A stretch of DNA of 64,000 bases from Paenibacillus oryzisoli. Lineage in GTDB: Bacteria; Bacillota; Bacilli; Paenibacillales; NBRC-103111. Below, in pieces: positions 24,101 to 33,009 of this stretch. Position numbers and translations under genes: made by a program. The stretch is from contig NZ_LYPB01000090.1 in assembly GCF_001653565.1 (NCBI RefSeq), positions 1-64,000 on the forward strand. Direction: 5' to 3'. The notes beneath the pieces were generated by a model. The model ran no database searches and was not told the DNA's origin. It saw only the letters and a list, made by a program, of their open reading frames with translations. Positions within the stretch are counted from its first letter, which is position 1. The number at the start of each line of letters is the position of its first letter.

Positions 24101-26373
24101 CAAATGGCGTTACAGCGACAGTTGAAGTCGTTGTGTCGCCGGTGATTACAAACATCACCGCATTTGATGCGATCACCGATGTAGCTGCTGGTACGGCGGG
24201 GGCGGCAACTTATGCAAATGCGGGAGAAGTGACGGCTGCATTTTTGGCAAGTCATGCGAATGTAATGGCGAATGGCGGTACGATTGCGGTGCCAGTGACG
24301 TCGTGGGTAGATACGGATGGCTACAATGCATCAGTGGCTGGTAGTTATACCTTTACGGCAACGTTGGGCAGCTTGCCGGTGAATACGACTAATACAAATG
24401 GCGTTACAGCGACAATTGAAGTCGTTGTAACGCCAGTGATTACAAATATCACCGCATTTGATGCCATTGGTGATTTAGCGGCTGGGACAGCCGGGGCGGC
24501 GGCTTATGCAAATGCGGGAGAAGTGGCGGCTGGATTGTTAGCCAGCCATGCAACTGTAACGGCGGATGGAGGTACGATTGCGGTGCCAGTAACCGCATGG
24601 ACAGATACGGACAGCTATAAAGCGTCCGTAGCGGGCAGCTATACGTTTACGGCAACGTTGGGAAGCTTGCCGACAAACACAATCAATACAAACAGTTTAA
24701 CTGCGACAGTCGAGGTTGTAGTGTCTCCAATAATTACGAACATCATCGCATTCGATGCGATTGGTGATGTAGCCGCTGGGACAGCTGGTTCAGCAACTTA
24801 TGCAAATGCGGGAGAAGTAACAGCAGCGCTATTAACTAGCCATGCTAGTGTTACGGCAAACGGCACCACAATCACCGTGCCAGTAACCGCATGGACAGAT
24901 ACGGACAGCTATAACGCCTCCGTTGCCGGTAGCTACACCTTTACGGCAATGCTAGGCAGCTTGCCTGCTAACACAACCAATACAAGCGGATTAACAGCGA
25001 CAGTTAAAGTTGTTATATCACCTGTGATTACAAGCATCACAGCATTCGACGCCATTGGGGATATTTCAGCCGGAACTGTAGGCTCAGCAACCTACGCAAA
25101 TGCGGTAGCAGTAACAACTGCATTGTTAGCAAGCCATGCAACAGTAACGGCAAACGGCACCACAATCACCGTGCCAGTAACCGCATGGCTAGATACGGAT
25201 AGCTACAACGCATCCATAGCCGGTAGCTACACCTTCACGGCAACGCTAGGCAGCTTGCCTGCTAACACAACTAATACAAGCGGTCTTACAGCGACAGTCG
25301 AAGTTGTCATAGCATCTCAACTTCCTTCAACGGGTGGCAGTGAGGGTGGTGGGAATTCAACCTCGCCTATAACCACTGACAACCCAGTAACCTCAACAGA
25401 TGGCACATTAACGCTTCCTGTTGGCAGACGAGGTATAGTTAGCTTGGAAAATGAGGTGATTGTCTCAATTCCAGCCGATTCTACAGACAAATTGCTGCAA
25501 TTAACAATAACCAAAGTGTTAGAAACGCAGCAGTTGTTGACGAATAAAAATACACTAGCTAGTCCAATTTTTGAGATTTTGAAAAACTTCGCGGAGAACT
25601 TCAACAAACAGGTTACCTTAACGTTTGCTTTTGATAGAGCCAAATTGGGTGGGAATCAAACAGTAGCTGTACGCTACTTTGACGAAGTGAAGAAGGAATG
25701 GGTGGAGGTTCCTGGTGGCAAGATCAATGAAGATCGCATTGCTGTAGAAGTGGATCACTTCACGAAATATGGCGTATTCATTGTTACCCAAGAGGCAACT
25801 GGGCTAGGGACAGACACGAATTCAACCAAGAACTTAACGGATATTGCTGGACACTGGGCAGAAGCAAATATTAAGCAAGCGATACGTGGAGGAATTGTCG
25901 TTGGGTATCCGAATGGAACGTTTGCGCCGAATCAAACAGTAACGCGTGAGGAATTTGCTGTGATGGCGGTGAATGCCTTACAAAAGCAAGGCGAAGGCGT
26001 AACACTCCCTTTCACAGATACAGCGAATATTGGTAATTGGGCACTGCAAGCAGTTGCACAAGCTGTACAATCAGGTTTGATTCAAGGCTATGAAGATGAT
26101 ACTTTCCGTCCAAACGCACAGATTGCGCGCAGTGAGATGGCAGTTATAATTGCGAAAGCCATGGGGCAGTCTATTCCGTCAACCATCACGATCACGACTG
26201 GCTTCGCCGATGACAAGAATATTCCTACATGGGCCATAGCAAGCGTAGCTTACTTGAAGCAAACAGGTGTTATGCAAGGAGGAAACGATCATCTATTCGC
26301 TCCTCAAGCCTATGCAACAAGAGCAGAGGCGGTAACAGTGCTGCTGAATATGCTAGCGTATAAGAGCAAGTAA
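21121..26373 (+). CDS. Large repeat-rich S-layer-homology surface protein
   Basis: 1750 residues. A signal peptide (about 1-41, cleaved near AQA) precedes seven 46-residue repeats (46-368) of the SSLGTGLNNTVYALAVSG type, likely one seven-bladed beta-propeller. Then come an InlB-type repeat (370-436, GHTFAGWYSESG), a bacterial Ig-like domain (438-518), nine 98-residue repeats (521-1402), a beta-rich linker, and three SLH domains from 1571 to the end (FAPNQTVTREEFAVMAV and equivalents). SLH domains bind pyruvylated cell-wall polymer, so this is a cell-surface protein, possibly an adhesin. AAGGAGATG lies upstream of the ATG. Confidence 0.88.
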   Translation: MQRIRQNRNKKTANGILMKSILVIAIVLQLFGLTGNQSAQASSIWSSLGTGLSGTYARTMAVSGTDLYVGGSFTTAGGTPASHIAKWDGSQWSSLGTGLNSYVFAIAASGADVYAGGIFSTAGGTPVGSIAKWNGSNWSNLGTGTNGSVYAIAVSGTDVYAAGNFSTAGGVPATNIAKWNGTSWSSLGTGLNNTVYALAVSGSNVYAAGSFSTAGGTAAVRIAKWDGTSWSSLGAGLNGDAFALALSGTDVYVGGNFTTAGGSSANRLAKWNGSTWSSLGTGLDNTVSAIAVSGNNIYAGGGFTTAGGGSANRIAKWDGSSWSSLGSGVNNSVNAITVWESAIYTGGFFTTAGGNTADLIAKWGDSAPTITFNSNGGSAVSSQSVVSGGIATEPTPPPTKVGHTFAGWYSESGLSTIYNFASPVVADLTLHAKWTVITATPVITGTVRAGDTSVTGTAAAGATIILSVNGTPSTPVTASGGNWTVSGLTLASGDTISVTAQSAGETESAATTATVVPAAKNITAFDAIGDVAAGTAGAATYANAGEVTAALLASHAAVTADSGTIAVPVTAWVDTDSYNASVAGSYTFTATLGSLPANTTNTGGFTATVEVVVAPVITNITAFDAISDVAAGTAGSAAYVNAGEVTAALLASHANVMADGGTIAVPVTAWVDTDGYNASVAGSYSFTATLGSLPVNTTNTNGLTATVEVVVSPVITNITAFDAIGDVAAGTAGAATYGNAGEVAAALLASHASVMADGGTIAVPVTSWVDTDGYNASIAGSYTFTATLGSLPVNTTNTSGVTATIKVVVSPVITNITAFDAIGDVAAGTAGVAAYANAGEVAAALLASHANVMADGGTIAVPVTSWVDTDGYNASVAGSYSFTATLGSLPANTTNTNGLTATIEVVVSPVITNITAFDAITDVAAGTAGAAAYANAGEVKAALLASHASVTADGSTIAVPVTAWVDTDGYNASVAGSYTFTATLGSLPVNTTNTNGVTATVEVVVSPVITNITAFDAITDVAAGTAGAATYANAGEVTAAFLASHANVMANGGTIAVPVTSWVDTDGYNASVAGSYTFTATLGSLPVNTTNTNGVTATIEVVVTPVITNITAFDAIGDLAAGTAGAAAYANAGEVAAGLLASHATVTADGGTIAVPVTAWTDTDSYKASVAGSYTFTATLGSLPTNTINTNSLTATVEVVVSPIITNIIAFDAIGDVAAGTAGSATYANAGEVTAALLTSHASVTANGTTITVPVTAWTDTDSYNASVAGSYTFTAMLGSLPANTTNTSGLTATVKVVISPVITSITAFDAIGDISAGTVGSATYANAVAVTTALLASHATVTANGTTITVPVTAWLDTDSYNASIAGSYTFTATLGSLPANTTNTSGLTATVEVVIASQLPSTGGSEGGGNSTSPITTDNPVTSTDGTLTLPVGRRGIVSLENEVIVSIPADSTDKLLQLTITKVLETQQLLTNKNTLASPIFEILKNFAENFNKQVTLTFAFDRAKLGGNQTVAVRYFDEVKKEWVEVPGGKINEDRIAVEVDHFTKYGVFIVTQEATGLGTDTNSTKNLTDIAGHWAEANIKQAIRGGIVVGYPNGTFAPNQTVTREEFAVMAVNALQKQGEGVTLPFTDTANIGNWALQAVAQAVQSGLIQGYEDDTFRPNAQIARSEMAVIIAKAMGQSIPSTITITTGFADDKNIPTWAIASVAYLKQTGVMQGGNDHLFAPQAYATRAEAVTVLLNMLAYKSK
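21256..22217 (+). repeat. Seven tandem 138-bp coding repeats (propeller blades)
   Basis: Each unit encodes about 46 residues with the pattern SLGTGL, VYAIAVSG, VYAGG.FTTAGG and IAKWNG. Seven units in a row fit a closed seven-blade propeller. Confidence 0.8.
22681..25326 (+). repeat. Nine tandem 294-bp coding repeats
   Basis: Units start at 22681 and recur every 294 bp (22975 confirmed by the shared ACGGCATTCGATGCGAT). Each encodes 98 residues beginning NITAFDAI and ending VVVSPVIT. The central copies are most alike and the last two most diverged. The array is a likely site of slippage or recombination changing copy number. Confidence 0.9.
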
Positions 26374-26397
26374 ACATAACAAGAGTTTGAACATCAG

Positions 26398-26436
26398 GAA
26401 ACCGGTGCCCTCCTATTGGGGAGCATCGGTTTCTTT
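26398..26436 (+). terminator. Terminator after the SLH surface protein gene
   Basis: GAAACCGGTGC and GCATCGGTTTC pair (one G-T) around an inner CCTCC/GGGG stem, followed by TTTACTT. The core resembles the terminators at 10073 and 32883. Confidence 0.75.
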
Positions 26437-26505
26437 ACTTCTGCTTTGATTTATTGATTGGAATCACAGGAAGTCACAAGCGTTTAAATTTTTTATATTA
26501 CCATA

Positions 26506-26561
26506 ATATGACTATCATATGACTTTGCTCACCTGTTTTTATGAAGATGAAAAGCTATAAT
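26506..26561 (+). promoter_or_regulatory. Direct repeats and -10 box upstream of the RND operon
   Basis: ATATGACT occurs at 26506-26513 and again at 26517-26524, an 11-bp pitch typical of activator sites on one DNA face. TATAAT at 26556-26561 lacks a good -35 box. I infer an activator-dependent promoter for the RND operon; nothing else is seen between the terminator and 26688. Confidence 0.35.
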
Positions 26562-26688
26562 AAATCCTGATCAAGAAAACATGAAATTGTCAATTTCAGG
26601 CTAATAATTGTTAATTAATTCCAAGTGCAATGAAAGAGTGAGTAGTAAGAATGTAAGCAATAAAGCTAGTGACAGGGGAGAAGTGAGC

Positions 26689-29600
26689 ATGTCCAAATTA
26701 ACTGAGTTTTCAATGAAAAATGTGGCAGCGATTTTCATCGTCATGCTGCTGTTGGTTGTAGGAGGAACCTATTCTACTACCACATTAAAGGTAGAAAGTA
26801 TGCCTGACATTACATTTCCGGTTGTCATTATCAGCACGACTTACGTAGCACCTCCAAAGGATGTCCTTGATGAAATTACAAAGCCACTCGAGAAGGCTGT
26901 TGCAGGGTTGGACGGACTCAAGACCTTAAGTTCCGGGTCACAAGACAATTACTCTCAGATTATCCTGGAGCTCGACCAAGATAAGAAGCCGGAAGATGTG
27001 AAGAAAGATGTGGAGAGCTTGATTTCGAATGTTAAGCTGCCACAAGGCTCTGAGAAGCCTAAAGTATTAACAGCGGGCTTTGCTTCTGAACCTGTCTATT
27101 ATTTGGCAGTTTACGGTGAAGCAGGGATGAACCAAACAGAGCTGGATAAAGCTTACAAAGATACGATTCTTCCCGGCTTTAATGGGCTCAAGGGTATCGA
27201 CCATGTAGACTCCGTAGGGAATCAGGATGCAGTACTTACCATTAAGCTTGATGCACCTGCGATCAATAATTATGGTTTGACACCATCAGACGTTTCAAGT
27301 TTGATCAAAGCCTCATTGGTATCTAGCCCAGCAGGTACGGTAGATTTCAATGGAAATACTCAGATGGTTCGTGTCAAAGGTGAGCTTGATACCATTTATA
27401 ACTTAGATAATTTAAAAATTACGACGAATACAGGCGACACATTGCTTCTCAAACAAATTGCCAAAGTTGAAGCGATCAGCGAGTCCAAGTTCATTGCAAG
27501 ATTAGATGATCTGCCAGCCATTGGCGTATTGCTTTACAAAACGAAAGCCGCGAACGCTGTTGAATTTGCAGATAGTGCGGATAAGTTGATGACAGACTGG
27601 GGCCAAACGCTACCTGGCGTGAAATTCCACAAAATCTATAATTCGGCCAACGATATTAAAGATTCCATCCACGGAATGGTGCAAGAGGGCGGATTGGGTG
27701 CCATACTTGCTTCCTTAATGATTTTGCTTTTCCTACGTAATGCTCGTATGACAATCATTGTACTCGTATCAATTCCTCTCTCGATTCTTGTTACCTTATT
27801 ATTTATGGGCCCACTAGGCATTTCCTTAAACATCATGACATTAGGCGGAATGGCCATTGCAGTCGGGCGTGTCGTGGACGACAGTATCGTCGTTATTGAG
27901 AATATATATAGTCAGCTTCAGAAAGCCCAAGATCGCAATGAATCCGTCATTAAATTAGCAACGAAACAAGTTTCAAGCGCAATTACCTCTTCTACCATTA
28001 CAACAGTCGGTGTATTCGGTCCTATCGGATTCGTAAGCGGCGTCGTTGGAGAAGTATTCCGTCCTTTTGCAATAACACTAGTCGTAGCTTTAATGTCCTC
28101 ATTACTCGTTGCCCTAACCGTCATTCCAATGCTAGCGAAGATTATGGTGCTCAAAAGCAAGAAACTTGCAGGTCACGACGAGAATCACGTTGGGCCTATG
28201 GGAGTGAAATATAAGAAGGCACTGATCTGGTCGTTGAACAACCGCATTAAGACATTGTTGCTGGCTGGCGTTGCCCTTGTGATCTCAATCATCATTACTG
28301 TTCCTAATTTAGCAGTAGCTTTCATGCCGGATAGTGAAGCGGTCAAACAAGGTGTTATTGAGATTAAAATGCCGCGCGAAACATCCATTGAAATGATGAA
28401 TGAGAAGTCCAAAGAACTGGAGAAAGCGTTAAAGGTACATACAGACGAAGCTGGCAAACCTGCATTCAAGTACATTGAATCATTGGTTGGCTATAACCAA
28501 AGCAGCGATCGATTTGCTTATCGAGCCATGATGTTCTTCGAACTAACAGCTGAAACGAATGCGAATGAGGATGTCAAAACGTATAAGGAAGACATGTTGA
28601 AACTCATGCCAGATGGATCAGATGTGAATATTACACTGTTTACTGGCGGACCTCCCACCGCAACAGGAGCTGACTTCTCATACTCTCTAAAAGGGGATGA
28701 CCAGCTCTACCTGAAGCAAGCATCTCAGTTGGTCAAAGACAAAATGAAGGAATTCGCTGAGCTGAATGACATTAAAGACAGCTTGAGTGATTCCAAAACG
28801 GAAGTCGAGATTGTCGTTAATCAAAATAAAGCACGATTGTATGGTCTCTCAAGTGCTCAAATTTTGCAATCAGTCAACGCTTGGATAGCAGAAGAGAAGT
28901 TAGGAGATTTGAAATTTAATAACATTACTTACGCCACGAAAGTTATGTTGAATCCGATGTACAAAAATTCGGTGGATAAATTGGGTACTTTCTTAATCAA
29001 GACGCCTACTGGCCAAACCATACAGTTAAATGAAGTCGCACGTGTTGAACAGATTGAAGCACCTAACAGCATTAGCCGCGAGGATCAAGAGCAAATCGTG
29101 AGTGTAAGTGCCAAAATCAATGCTACAGATAAAGGTGGCGTCAGCAAGAAAATCACGGAAGAACTGGCTAAGTTAGAACTTCCTTCTGGAGTCACTCGTG
29201 AAGTAAAGGGTGTATCCGACGATATTCAAAAGAGTTTCATGCAAATGTTTATGGCCATCATTGCTTCGATTTTCATTGTTTACATGGTAATGGTTATCGC
29301 TTTTGGAAACGCAAGGGCACCACTTGCTATTCTGTTTTCACTGCCATTAGCAGCAATTGGGGGCCTTCTAGGACTACTGTTAACGGGCGAATCGATTAAT
29401 GTAACGTCACTAATCGGTTTCCTGATGCTGATCGGTATCGTTGTCACCAATGCAATTGTACTTGTTGACCGCGTTCAACAGCTAAGAGAGCAAGATTATT
29501 CGATTCGTGACTCACTAATTGAAGCTGGGATTACGAGATTGAGACCTATTATCATGACAGCAGGCGCAACGATACTGGCACTTATGCCGTTAGGACTTGG

Positions 29601-29796
29601 ATTATCCAAAGGAACGATTATTTCCAAAGGTTTAGCTGTAGTCGTTATTGGCGGTCTTACAACTTCAACACTGTTAACGCTCGTCATCGTACCTATTATG
29701 TATGAGATCCTATTTAAGAAAAGAGAAGGCGGCTTCTTCAAGAGAAATCGTAAACCGAATGCCATTCAATCCGAACAAGCAGCATCTGTACGATAA
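26689..29796 (+). CDS. RND-superfamily efflux pump (AcrB/SwrC-like)
   Basis: About 1035 residues, proton-driven exporter. TM1 follows the short N-terminus (MSKLTEFSMKNVAAIF). Two large extracytoplasmic regions (about 35-330 and 560-850) alternate with two blocks of membrane segments. The proton-relay pair is visible in GRVVDDSIVVIENI. The frame is open from 26608, but AGGGGAG is 8 nt before the ATG at 26689. It forms an operon with the adaptor lipoprotein (32 bp gap) and an exported protein. Gram-positive relatives such as SwrC export lipopeptides; the substrate here is unknown. Confidence 0.9.
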   Translation: MSKLTEFSMKNVAAIFIVMLLLVVGGTYSTTTLKVESMPDITFPVVIISTTYVAPPKDVLDEITKPLEKAVAGLDGLKTLSSGSQDNYSQIILELDQDKKPEDVKKDVESLISNVKLPQGSEKPKVLTAGFASEPVYYLAVYGEAGMNQTELDKAYKDTILPGFNGLKGIDHVDSVGNQDAVLTIKLDAPAINNYGLTPSDVSSLIKASLVSSPAGTVDFNGNTQMVRVKGELDTIYNLDNLKITTNTGDTLLLKQIAKVEAISESKFIARLDDLPAIGVLLYKTKAANAVEFADSADKLMTDWGQTLPGVKFHKIYNSANDIKDSIHGMVQEGGLGAILASLMILLFLRNARMTIIVLVSIPLSILVTLLFMGPLGISLNIMTLGGMAIAVGRVVDDSIVVIENIYSQLQKAQDRNESVIKLATKQVSSAITSSTITTVGVFGPIGFVSGVVGEVFRPFAITLVVALMSSLLVALTVIPMLAKIMVLKSKKLAGHDENHVGPMGVKYKKALIWSLNNRIKTLLLAGVALVISIIITVPNLAVAFMPDSEAVKQGVIEIKMPRETSIEMMNEKSKELEKALKVHTDEAGKPAFKYIESLVGYNQSSDRFAYRAMMFFELTAETNANEDVKTYKEDMLKLMPDGSDVNITLFTGGPPTATGADFSYSLKGDDQLYLKQASQLVKDKMKEFAELNDIKDSLSDSKTEVEIVVNQNKARLYGLSSAQILQSVNAWIAEEKLGDLKFNNITYATKVMLNPMYKNSVDKLGTFLIKTPTGQTIQLNEVARVEQIEAPNSISREDQEQIVSVSAKINATDKGGVSKKITEELAKLELPSGVTREVKGVSDDIQKSFMQMFMAIIASIFIVYMVMVIAFGNARAPLAILFSLPLAAIGGLLGLLLTGESINVTSLIGFLMLIGIVVTNAIVLVDRVQQLREQDYSIRDSLIEAGITRLRPIIMTAGATILALMPLGLGLSKGTIISKGLAVVVIGGLTTSTLLTLVIVPIMYEILFKKREGGFFKRNRKPNAIQSEQAASVR

Positions 29797-29828
29797 CTAT
29801 CTAAATAGGGGAAAAGGGGAAAAGGAAT

Positions 29829-31082
29829 ATGAAACGTCAGTTGTTTATGATCAAACAAAGTACCAAGATATTCGGCGTCCTTGCGCTTAGCGCGGCGATA
29901 GCCGTGGGATGTTCCGCATCGCCAGCTGTAAGTCCTGCAGCAACAACAGCCACTGAACAAGGCGCGAAAGTAGTGAAAACAGCCCCAGTCGCGAAGCAAA
30001 AGATTGGTGAACCGATTGAACAAGTGGGTGATGTCGTATCATCCGTTCAATTAGACATTATCGCCAAGTCAGGTGGCGAAGTCATAGAAATTTTGAAGAA
30101 ACGTGGAGATATCGTGGAGAAGGGGGAAGTGCTTGTCCGATTAGATCCGACAGATGTGTTGATACAGAAGGATTTGAATACAGTAAGTATCAAGGGAGCA
30201 CAAGCTGGACTTACAGAGGCAAAACAGAAGACTTCGAACGGGATTGAAGATGCTAAAGATGGTGTTTCTAAATTAGAAACCGCCGTTAGTGATCTAGAGA
30301 AAGCCTACAATACAGCTCGTAATGAATATGATCTAGGAACAGCTACCAAATCGCAATTAGAGAAGGCGGAAACGGCGCTTAGTAATACAAAGAAAGATTT
30401 AGCCAGCGCACGTCGATCACTAAAGACATTACAGGAGACGAATTCGTTGGCACAAGTAGAGTCAAGTTTGGAAACAGCGCAAGTTAATGGCAAGAATATC
30501 GATAGAGCTCTTAGCAATCTAGAGGTGAAAGCACCAGCTTCCGGCAAGTTGACGGATCTGAATGTTACGGTAGGTCAGACGTTAGCCCCAGGTGGTCGTG
30601 TAGGGGAAGTGCAACAAACGAATCCTGTTAAAATTAAATCTCAATTAAGTGAAGAGGCAGCTAACCTTGTTAGAGGGAAGAGTGAACTGACTTTCTACAT
30701 TCCAGGTGTAACGACGAAAGCAGGAGCCAAGGTAACCTACTTATCCGATGTTATTAACGGTCAATCCAAAGCCTATGATCTGGAGCTAGAAGTTCCGAAT
30801 CCGGATGGTAAATTGAAACCAGGATCTAAGGCACAAGTAGAACTAACCAAAGATGATGATCAAAACGTACCTGTCATACCAAGTTTAAGCATCGTTCGTG
30901 AAGGTGGGAATAACTTTGTCTTTGTCTTAATTGGCGAAACGGTGCAAAAGCGTAAACTTGAACTTGGTCGATTGAATGAGACGAATCAGGAAGTTATTTC
31001 TGGGGTTAAAGAAGGAGAGATTCTGGTCATCTCCGGACAACATCAACTGAAAGATCAAGACAAAGTTAAAGTAGGGAACTAA
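29829..31082 (+). CDS. Membrane-fusion adaptor lipoprotein of the RND pump
   Basis: 417 residues. A lipoprotein signal ends AVGC with Cys28. A biotinyl-lipoyl half (IIAKSGGEVIEILKKRGDIV) and its second half (LEVKAPASGKLTDLNVTVG) flank a long coiled-coil hairpin (about 115-225). Beta-barrel and membrane-proximal domains follow, as in HlyD/AcrA proteins. In a cell without outer membrane it would sit on the outer face of the membrane bound to the RND pump encoded just upstream. AAAAGGAAT precedes the ATG. Confidence 0.9.
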   Translation: MKRQLFMIKQSTKIFGVLALSAAIAVGCSASPAVSPAATTATEQGAKVVKTAPVAKQKIGEPIEQVGDVVSSVQLDIIAKSGGEVIEILKKRGDIVEKGEVLVRLDPTDVLIQKDLNTVSIKGAQAGLTEAKQKTSNGIEDAKDGVSKLETAVSDLEKAYNTARNEYDLGTATKSQLEKAETALSNTKKDLASARRSLKTLQETNSLAQVESSLETAQVNGKNIDRALSNLEVKAPASGKLTDLNVTVGQTLAPGGRVGEVQQTNPVKIKSQLSEEAANLVRGKSELTFYIPGVTTKAGAKVTYLSDVINGQSKAYDLELEVPNPDGKLKPGSKAQVELTKDDDQNVPVIPSLSIVREGGNNFVFVLIGETVQKRKLELGRLNETNQEVISGVKEGEILVISGQHQLKDQDKVKVGN

Positions 31083-31112
31083 CAACATCAAACGTTTGAG
31101 GAGGAGCAATAA

Positions 31113-32870
31113 GTGAATAAGAAGATGAAGATGAGAAGATCTCTAGCTACGCTTGTTCTATCAGCTGCCCTATTATCAGCAGCATCTTTACCTGCAATGG
31201 CTGCAGATAGTGAGAACTTAGCAGCAGTTACTTCAGCAAGTTCGAATGCTAGCTATTCGCTTTCAAATAAAATCGAGGTAGAAGTCAAAAGCATTTTAAA
31301 TGAGCACCAATCGGATCAGACGAAGCTCGGTACCGTCATCCGCATAAAAAATACGAGTGATCGAATTACACGTGTTCCTGACTTTGAATTACGCGGCCTC
31401 ATGTCAGATGGCGTCTCATATGCACTGCAACCTAGTGCCAAGAATCCGAAATCGCTTCAACCCAAGAGCCAGGTGGAACTTAGCTACTTGTCGAATGTTG
31501 AGCGAAGTGACGAAGTTGCGCTTACGAGCCTCAACTTTATCGATGTGGATATGGACGTGTATCCAAAGGCGGAAACCACGCTGCTTACAATACCTGTAGA
31601 TGCTGGTGACGTATGGAGTGGCAGTGATGGTATCATAACGAATTCATCTGCGATTCTGAAATGGGGAGAAGCTTTCACGCTACCTTTGTTGCGCTCACCT
31701 CTTGGATTCACTCCCGTAGACATACATAAGGAAATTACGGTCAAAGGCGTGTCTACTGTTGTTCAAATTAGAGTCAGCAATCCAACCAATGAGCGTCAAA
31801 CTGTACCTAATTTTGGAATCGATGGAAAGTCAGAATCGAAAGTTTATGCTGGAAATCGTGCTGAAGCTGCAGTCATCCTAGATCCGGGTGAGAAGAAATA
31901 TATCCACATCGTCATCCCAACGGAGCTGGATACGGAATTTACAAGTTTGAATGTCGTTACACCAGAGAGTTTTGCTGTGTCGTTGGGTGAAGGCAAGTCC
32001 TTGGAAGACACCTACCGGGTAGGACGTGTCAATATTCTTCTCCCTACAGGTGCTGCGACACAAGGAGTCACCACGTTGCCCACATATACATTAGGCACGC
32101 CAGTTAAACTCGACTCAACGAATAAATTCGTTCCTTCGAATGTCGATCTTTCGTTGGTTGAATTACATGTAACAAGCAATGAAGACGATGGCTTCAATAC
32201 GGCCGTCGCCAAGTTTAAATTGACGAACAACAGTGAGCGTCCGATCCCGATTCCAGCGATACAGACGGAGCTTGTTAGTGCAGATGGTTATGCGTATGGA
32301 GGAAAAAGACAGGGAGCTACAGCACTGACCGTTGTTCCTAATGCTTCATATGTCGTTAGTTATTCTTATGCACTCCCAGTATCAGAGACGGGGGAAGGTC
32401 TTAAAATGAACCTTTACAGCCAACAATCGAATGGTGAGGTAACGTACAAATCACTCCTTGCTTCGGCTAAGGTACCCGTTCAGAAGAACGATGCGACGGG
32501 GAAAACGCTTAACGTGTATCCGTATGAAATTACGATTAAAGATTGGTCAATTACAGCGATTTTCCAAGCTACGATGATTTATGACTATAAGTTGAAGTTA
32601 GATCTGAATATTAAGCCAGATAAAAATGTTACGGTTGATAAGTTTACTAGTATGCTCTCATTCGAATTATTTGATAATGTTGGCAATCCGATTGGAAAAT
32701 CAGTTCAACCCTTGTCGGGTGAAGGTCGTTTGTACAGCGGTACCAACACGATAGATTTAAATGCGAGATCCAACCAATTGGATTTCCCGATTCAGGTCAA
32801 AGTATTTGAGACTTTCACCAACGAAAATGGTGAATCCGTTAAACGGTTGTTGACCACGTTCAAACAATAG
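31113..32870 (+). CDS. Exported protein of unknown function in the RND operon
   Basis: 585 residues, GTG start with GAGGAGGAG upstream, 30 bp after the adaptor gene. A cleavable signal peptide ends near PAMAADS (about residue 30). The mature protein appears all-beta, with three or four related segments containing phrases such as GTVIRIKNTSDRITRVPDFEL, VVQIRVSNPTNERQTVPNF and VAKFKLTNNSERPIPIPAI, suggesting repeated Ig-like domains. I recognise no named family. Its operon position suggests an accessory extracellular part of the pump or its cargo pathway (inference). Confidence 0.75.
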   Translation: MNKKMKMRRSLATLVLSAALLSAASLPAMAADSENLAAVTSASSNASYSLSNKIEVEVKSILNEHQSDQTKLGTVIRIKNTSDRITRVPDFELRGLMSDGVSYALQPSAKNPKSLQPKSQVELSYLSNVERSDEVALTSLNFIDVDMDVYPKAETTLLTIPVDAGDVWSGSDGIITNSSAILKWGEAFTLPLLRSPLGFTPVDIHKEITVKGVSTVVQIRVSNPTNERQTVPNFGIDGKSESKVYAGNRAEAAVILDPGEKKYIHIVIPTELDTEFTSLNVVTPESFAVSLGEGKSLEDTYRVGRVNILLPTGAATQGVTTLPTYTLGTPVKLDSTNKFVPSNVDLSLVELHVTSNEDDGFNTAVAKFKLTNNSERPIPIPAIQTELVSADGYAYGGKRQGATALTVVPNASYVVSYSYALPVSETGEGLKMNLYSQQSNGEVTYKSLLASAKVPVQKNDATGKTLNVYPYEITIKDWSITAIFQATMIYDYKLKLDLNIKPDKNVTVDKFTSMLSFELFDNVGNPIGKSVQPLSGEGRLYSGTNTIDLNARSNQLDFPIQVKVFETFTNENGESVKRLLTTFKQ

Positions 32871-32882
32871 ATATAACTAAGT

Positions 32883-32921
32883 AAACCGATGTCTCCTCAA
32901 CAAGGAACATCGGTTTTGTTT
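32883..32921 (+). terminator. Terminator after the RND operon
   Basis: AAACCGATGT and ACATCGGTTT flank an inner CCT/AGG, followed by TGTTTATTTT. Shares its stem core with the terminators at 10073 and 26398. Confidence 0.85.
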
Positions 32922-32957
32922 ATTTTGGTGAAAAAATAGCGGGAAAATGAATAATGT

Positions 32958-32966
32958 TGTTATAAT
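32958..32966 (+). promoter_or_regulatory. Extended -10 promoter of the sensor kinase gene
   Basis: TGTTATAAT (TGn plus consensus TATAAT) without a clear -35 box, 43 bp before the start codon at 33010. Confidence 0.4.
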
Positions 32967-33009
32967 ATCGTTTAAGGCTAGGTCACTTGCAAACAAAGGG
33001 GTAAATGAG

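Noticed and set aside
22681-25326. Regular repeats that might be taken for a CRISPR-like or satellite array
   Set aside because: They are in frame and encode 98-residue protein repeats within one signal-peptide-to-SLH reading frame.
25315-25335. LPSTGG motif in the SLH protein, resembling a sortase signal
   Set aside because: It lies in the middle of the protein, with no following membrane segment and charged tail; anchoring is explained by the three SLH domains.
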